DNA of 64,000 nucleotides. It comes from Scalindua sp964344685. Its GTDB lineage: Bacteria > Planctomycetota > Brocadiia > Brocadiales > Scalinduaceae. Of the stretch, positions 60,558-64,000 are shown in pieces. Under the pieces are notes generated by a model, which worked only from the letters and a program-made list of their open reading frames with translations, searched no databases and was not told where the DNA came from. Location: assembly GCA_964344685.1 (NCBI GenBank), contig CAYFOK010000006.1:156776-220775 (forward strand), written 5' to 3'. A program made the position numbers and the translations under genes. Every line of letters begins with the position of its first letter. The stretch's first letter is position 1.

Positions 60558-60579
60558 CCCCGGCATTTTTTGTCCGGGG
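60558..60579 (+). other. Hairpin between superoxide reductase and aspartase
   Basis: CCCCGG/CCGGGG stem around a T-rich ten-base loop, just before the aspartase ribosome site. No T-tract after it, so probably a processing or weak pausing element. Confidence 0.45.
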
Positions 60580-60594
60580 ATGAGAGGTTAATTA

Positions 60595-62025
60595 ATGGCG
60601 GGAAGTATCTCAATGAATACTGAAAAGAAACAGTACCGAGTTGAAAAGGACTCACTGGGTGAAGTAAGCGTGCCGACGGACGCGTATTACGGTGTTCAGA
60701 CAGTCAGGGCACTGAAGAACTTTCCAATCAGCGGTATAAAACCTGATCCGGTTTTTATCAAGTCCATGGTTTATATCAAACGGGCTGCTGCAACGGTAAA
60801 CAGTGAACTAGGATGCCTGGACGATCAGATGGGCAAAGCAATTATTAATGCCGCTGACAGGATACTGGCGGGAGAGTTTCAAGATCAATTTGTTGTTGAT
60901 GTTTATCAGGCGGGTGCAGGCACATCATGTAATATGAATGTGAATGAAGTGATAGCCAACATCGCAATTGAATCTTCTGGTAAAGAGAAAGGAGACTATT
61001 CCGTCATTCATCCGAATGACCATGTCAACTTTGGACAATCGACAAACGATGTCTTTCCGACAGCAATGAGAATTGCGGCGCTGTTTCTGTTAACTGATTT
61101 ATATCCGGTTGTAGACGAACTGGCGGACGCACTCAATAAAAAGGGTGAAGAGTTTGATAACGTCATAAAATCCGGCAGAACACATCTTCAGGATGCGGCA
61201 CCCGTTAAGTTTGGCCAGGAGTTTTCCGGTTATGCATCGGCTGTCTCAAAGGCGGCGGAAAGAATAAAAAGGGCAGGCGATGCGTTAAAGGATTTGGGTA
61301 TCGGCGGGACAGCCGTAGGGACAGGGCTTAATACCCATCCTGACTATGCGAAAAAGATGATCAGGGAGCTGGGGAAAATCACAGGTTTAGATGTAAGGGC
61401 TTCTTCTAATTTTTTTGAGGCGATGCAGAGCAATGCTCCTGTCGCGGAAGTTTCAAGTGCTGTGAAGGTGTTGGCATTGGAGCTGGTCAGGATTGCCAAT
61501 GATCTGCGTCTTTTAAGCTCAGGGCCGAAGACCGGACTTGCCGAGATAACACTGCCTGCAGTGCAGCCGGGTTCTTCGATCATGCCAGGAAAGGTTAATC
61601 CGGTCATGGCAGAGATGCTGAACATGGTCTGCTTTGCTGTAATAGGAAATGACCTTACTATTTCCATGGCGTCCCAGGCAGGGCAATTTGAATTAAATGT
61701 CATGATGCCTGTAATGCAGTATAAACTGCTGGATGCAGTTTCAATCTTAACAAACGCACTGAAGGTTTTCACAGATAAATGTGTAAGGGGTATCACTGTA
61801 AATGAAGAGAGATGCTACCAGTATGCCACAGGCAGTATGGCAATTGTAACGGCTTTGAATCCATACATAGGATATTCAAAGGCGGCAGAGGCAGCAAAGG
61901 AGTCGTTATTGACCGGCAAATCTATAAAGGAGATCATCCTGGAAAAGGGCCTGATGTCTGAAGAAAAACTTGACGAACTGCTTTCGCCTCTATCAATGAC
62001 TAAACCGGGCTTTATCTCAAAATAA
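60595..62025 (+). CDS. aspA: Aspartate ammonia-lyase
   Basis: Makes fumarate and ammonium from aspartate. The 476-residue length and motifs fit the aspartase/fumarase family: DAYYGVQTVRALKNFPISG (aspartase-like), HPNDHVNFGQSTNDVFPTAMR, SGRTHLQDAAPVKFGQEFSGY, and the signature GSSIMPGKVNPVMAEMLN. It is closer to aspartase than to class-II fumarase by the N-terminal pattern; a fumarase role cannot be excluded. AGAGG lies upstream of the chosen ATG; a second ATG six codons later is possible. Confidence 0.9.
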   Translation: MAGSISMNTEKKQYRVEKDSLGEVSVPTDAYYGVQTVRALKNFPISGIKPDPVFIKSMVYIKRAAATVNSELGCLDDQMGKAIINAADRILAGEFQDQFVVDVYQAGAGTSCNMNVNEVIANIAIESSGKEKGDYSVIHPNDHVNFGQSTNDVFPTAMRIAALFLLTDLYPVVDELADALNKKGEEFDNVIKSGRTHLQDAAPVKFGQEFSGYASAVSKAAERIKRAGDALKDLGIGGTAVGTGLNTHPDYAKKMIRELGKITGLDVRASSNFFEAMQSNAPVAEVSSAVKVLALELVRIANDLRLLSSGPKTGLAEITLPAVQPGSSIMPGKVNPVMAEMLNMVCFAVIGNDLTISMASQAGQFELNVMMPVMQYKLLDAVSILTNALKVFTDKCVRGITVNEERCYQYATGSMAIVTALNPYIGYSKAAEAAKESLLTGKSIKEIILEKGLMSEEKLDELLSPLSMTKPGFISK

Positions 62026-62040
62026 TTTTAAAAGGTATCT

Positions 62041-62634
62041 ATGAAACCAGTTCAGGTATTAGGGGTATCCGGAAGCCCCAGAAGAAACGGAAATTCGGAA
62101 TTACTCATTAGGGAGTTTATCAGAGGCGCCGAGTCTGCAGGACACAAGACAGAATTAATTATACTGAGTGAATTAAAAGTATCTCCATGTATATCTTGCG
62201 GTAATTGTCAAAAGACCGGTAAATGTATTATTAATGACGATATGCAGTCGATGCACAAAAAACTTCTGGAAGCGGATTGCATAGTTTTCGCCTCTCCAAT
62301 TTACTTTTGTGGGGTCAGTGCACAGTTGAAAGCGTTATTTGATCGATGCCAGACCCTGTGGTCTCGAAAATATATTCTTAAAGAGGCACTGATAACCCCT
62401 GGTAGAGGGAAACGTTCAGGATACTTTATTTCCACTGCAGGGACAAAAGACTACGATAAAGTGTTTGAAGGTGCTATTTATACTGTAAAGGCTATTTTCA
62501 ATACACTGGATATAGAATACACTGGAGACCTGCTTTTTAAAGATATGGAATATAAGGGTGATATTATTAAACATCCGGATGCACTTAAAAGGACCTTTGA
62601 AACAGGGGCTTCTGTAGGGTTCGAGAAAAGCTAA
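62041..62634 (+). CDS. Iron-sulfur flavoprotein-like NAD(P)H-dependent FMN reductase
   Basis: A 197-residue flavodoxin-fold protein with VLGVSGSPRRNGNSELLIREF (FMN-binding loop), VSPCISCGNCQKTGKC (compact cysteine cluster of the ISF family) and FASPIYFCGVSAQLKALFDR. ISF proteins use FMN and a 4Fe-4S cluster to reduce O2 or peroxide with ferredoxin. It follows aspA after 15 bases, one transcript. Confidence 0.88.
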   Translation: MKPVQVLGVSGSPRRNGNSELLIREFIRGAESAGHKTELIILSELKVSPCISCGNCQKTGKCIINDDMQSMHKKLLEADCIVFASPIYFCGVSAQLKALFDRCQTLWSRKYILKEALITPGRGKRSGYFISTAGTKDYDKVFEGAIYTVKAIFNTLDIEYTGDLLFKDMEYKGDIIKHPDALKRTFETGASVGFEKS

Positions 62635-62670
62635 CTTTTACATTTTCGCATCTCATTTATATACGTGGTA

Positions 62671-62720
62671 AACCTTGCTTTCGCAAGGAGCCCAATACTG
62701 GAATCCTCTCGAAAGAGAGG
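62671..62720 (+). promoter_or_regulatory. Hairpin-rich leader of the tetraheme cytochrome
   Basis: Two clean hairpins, CCTTGC-TTTC-GCAAGG (62673-62688) and CCTCTC-GAAA-GAGAGG (62705-62720), with a small CCA/TGG stem between. The second ends in a GNRA-type tetraloop. It could be a riboswitch or stabilising leader; I do not recognise a known family. Confidence 0.45.
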
Positions 62721-62761
62721 TCGGTGTTTTTATAATCTTTTATACAAAAGGATTGTTACAA

Positions 62762-63355
62762 ATGATGAAGATCATGAAAAATTTGAAAGTCATTAGTATC
62801 GTCTTTTTATCAGTAGTTTTCCTGTCAGGGTTGTCACTGGCGGAAGAACCGGAACTGCCTGAACCTGACGAGTTACAGGAACCCTTCCTGGTCGGAAGCA
62901 GGGAGGAGAAACGGCAGCAATGCAGCGAAGAGGTTGCTCCTGCTTTGGGAAGAAAATGCTCTTTCTGTCACAATGTTAATGCTACTGAATTTACAAAAAA
63001 AGGAAACAAGGCGAAGTTTATGATGAGAGCGGCAGTGGCGCTTGGTGTAAAGTGCAGTTACTGCCACGCCGGTAAGAAAAAGTTTACAGAGAAACTTGAG
63101 GTGGCAGTTAAAATGATCAAACTGGCAGAAATGATGGATGTTGAATGTAACTTCTGCCATGCGGGAAAAGACGAAGAGGGAAAAGACAAATTTACTCATA
63201 AGGGAAAGACGGCAAAGACCGCTATGATTTTACAGAGATGGTCAAATACCGGTAATAAGAAATGCCTTGAATGCCATGATAAGAAGAAGAAGTTTGAGTT
63301 GAACTTTCATGGGTGGGAGATCCTGAATGCCCAGAAAGGGCTTTTGGGTATGTAA
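62762..63355 (+). CDS. Exported tetraheme cytochrome c
   Basis: A 197-residue protein with signal peptide (about 1-26) and four CxxCH motifs (CSFCH, CSYCH, CNFCH, CLECH). The first three are preceded by GRKC, LGVKC and MDVEC, a spacing like the photosynthetic-reaction-centre-type cytochrome subunit family. I start it at the ATG with AAAGGA upstream; a longer frame would place the hairpin-rich leader inside the coding region. It probably moves electrons in the anammoxosome lumen or periplasm. Confidence 0.87.
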   Translation: MMKIMKNLKVISIVFLSVVFLSGLSLAEEPELPEPDELQEPFLVGSREEKRQQCSEEVAPALGRKCSFCHNVNATEFTKKGNKAKFMMRAAVALGVKCSYCHAGKKKFTEKLEVAVKMIKLAEMMDVECNFCHAGKDEEGKDKFTHKGKTAKTAMILQRWSNTGNKKCLECHDKKKKFELNFHGWEILNAQKGLLGM

Positions 63356-63412
63356 TATAATTATTTGTATTTGATAAGTTTTATTAACCTTTTTTTTTGA
63401 AGGAGAATCATA

Positions 63413-63607
63413 ATGGTAAAAGTAAAAACATTCAGTACACAACTCAGAATTTTTCATGTAAAAGAGGAGCTGGACTCGCTTGATAAAGCGGTGAATGATT
63501 TTATAAAGAAGAGCAAAATCAAAAAAGTAATCTCTGTGAGCGATTCGTCAACAGCTAACGTTGATGGCGGTACTATGGGTTTAATACGAGTAGTCACTTA
63601 CGAATAG
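63413..63607 (+). CDS. Small protein of unknown function
   Basis: A 64-residue cytosolic protein with strand-helix-strand pattern (KTFSTQLRIF, KEELDSLDKAVNDFIKK, KVISVSDSS, GLIRVVTYE). It looks like a compact alpha/beta fold. GAAGGAG precedes the ATG. No family recognised. Confidence 0.65.
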   Translation: MVKVKTFSTQLRIFHVKEELDSLDKAVNDFIKKSKIKKVISVSDSSTANVDGGTMGLIRVVTYE

Positions 63608-63750
63608 TAAAATCGTCGCAAAAATGAAGGGGCTGTTTTGCCTCCTGTCATTAAATTGTTTTCCGCAACAGAAAGTTAAACTTCCTTTACTATTACAAAA
63701 ATTCCTGTTGCTTATGGAGCGAAAAAGAACAAGCTTGTTTGAGTTTATAT

Positions 63751-63779
63751 TTGACTAAATGTAATGATTGTTGTCTAAT
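63751..63779 (+). promoter_or_regulatory. Sigma70-type promoter for the right-edge gene
   Basis: TTGACT, 17 bases, TCTAAT: one mismatch in each hexamer. It lies about 165 bases before the last start codon. The 335-base gap shows no other feature. Confidence 0.5.
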
Positions 63780-63942
63780 AATGGAAAGTAATTATTATAA
63801 TTTTAATGTGACTTTCTTTTTTCCCTCTGTTTGAGAATTAGTGGTTTAATTGGATTTACCAAGGAAAAGCCGTATATAGTGATAATGACCAGCTGTTATC
63901 AGAAGTCAGTGTGATAATGGCAAAATTAAAGGAGTGTATAAT

Positions 63943-64000
63943 ATGAAAAAGAATTATGAAGGAGCTGACCAGGAGTCTCTTGAATTACTTAAAAAGATGG
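63943..64000 (+). CDS. Start of a protein, cut by window edge
   Basis: ATG with AAAGGAG upstream opens a frame MKKNYEGADQESLELLKKM that runs to the window end. Too short to assign a family. Confidence 0.6.
   Translation, partial: MKKNYEGADQESLELLKKM

Noticed and set aside
62671..62720. Cyclic-di-GMP (GEMM) riboswitch before the tetraheme cytochrome
   Set aside because: Such riboswitches do precede cytochrome genes, but the conserved GACGCAAAGCC-type core is absent.

Overview
The window looks like a chromosome piece from an anammox-type planctomycete (Brocadiales; a Scalindua-like organism is my best guess, by inference). The main pointer is an operon for an exported encapsulin, a multicopper-oxidase/octaheme hydroxylamine-oxidoreductase-like fusion protein and a copper nitrite reductase. 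Supporting signs are many c-type cytochromes and exported redox proteins, AT-rich intergenic DNA, and genes for peptidoglycan (murD) and lipid A (lpxB). No phage, insertion sequence, transposase or CRISPR array was recognised.

Layout. 0-6 kb: partial murD, a lipoprotein plus an FMN-binding/ApbE fusion, two response regulators and small DUF proteins. 6-19.6 kb: an outer-membrane porin; a module with a VIT-like transporter, a membrane protein, a DtxR-type regulator and an HD-domain protein; the nirK/encapsulin/fusion operon; inositol-phosphate synthase; and a TlpA-like thioredoxin followed by a second FMN-binding/ApbE-like protein. Five transcription units in this part carry copies of one 15-bp operator-like palindrome (TGAGACTnAGTCTCA), and two of the upstream regions are duplicated copies of each other. 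19.6-30 kb: Ca2+/Na+ antiporter, lpxB, TPR protein, bioA, Bax-inhibitor-like protein, trpE. 30-35 kb: two SPFH/band-7 membrane proteins and a coiled-coil exported protein, all three with histidine-rich repeats. 35-38.2 kb: an SDR, a tiny lysine-rich protein, a strongly folded 211-bp element that looks like an unrecognised structured RNA, and a lipoprotein. 38.2-42.6 kb: gapA-pgk-rpe-accD and tRNA-Asn. 42.6-46 kb: a Tat-exported phosphoesterase, a DinB-like protein and a DUF1566 protein.

46-64 kb is an oxygen-handling region: a complete compact cbb3 oxidase locus (ccoI-S-NO-Q-P-G plus a SafE-like protein), a cytochrome c'-like protein, a run of rubrerythrin-like and desulforedoxin-like proteins ending at an FAD oxidoreductase, two superoxide reductases (one Tat-exported, one cytosolic), a DUF3365 heme protein, aspartase, an iron-sulfur flavoprotein and a tetraheme cytochrome. 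Together these suggest that a mostly anaerobic nitrogen-metabolising cell keeps a set of genes to remove O2 and superoxide.

The most unusual items are the encapsulin operon with its metal-type regulatory context, the duplicated promoter/operator block, the catalytically decayed ApbE paralogue, the histidine-rich SPFH set and the structured element at 36.65-36.86 kb. All coordinates and motifs were read by eye. Family names come from recalled motifs and not from searches.
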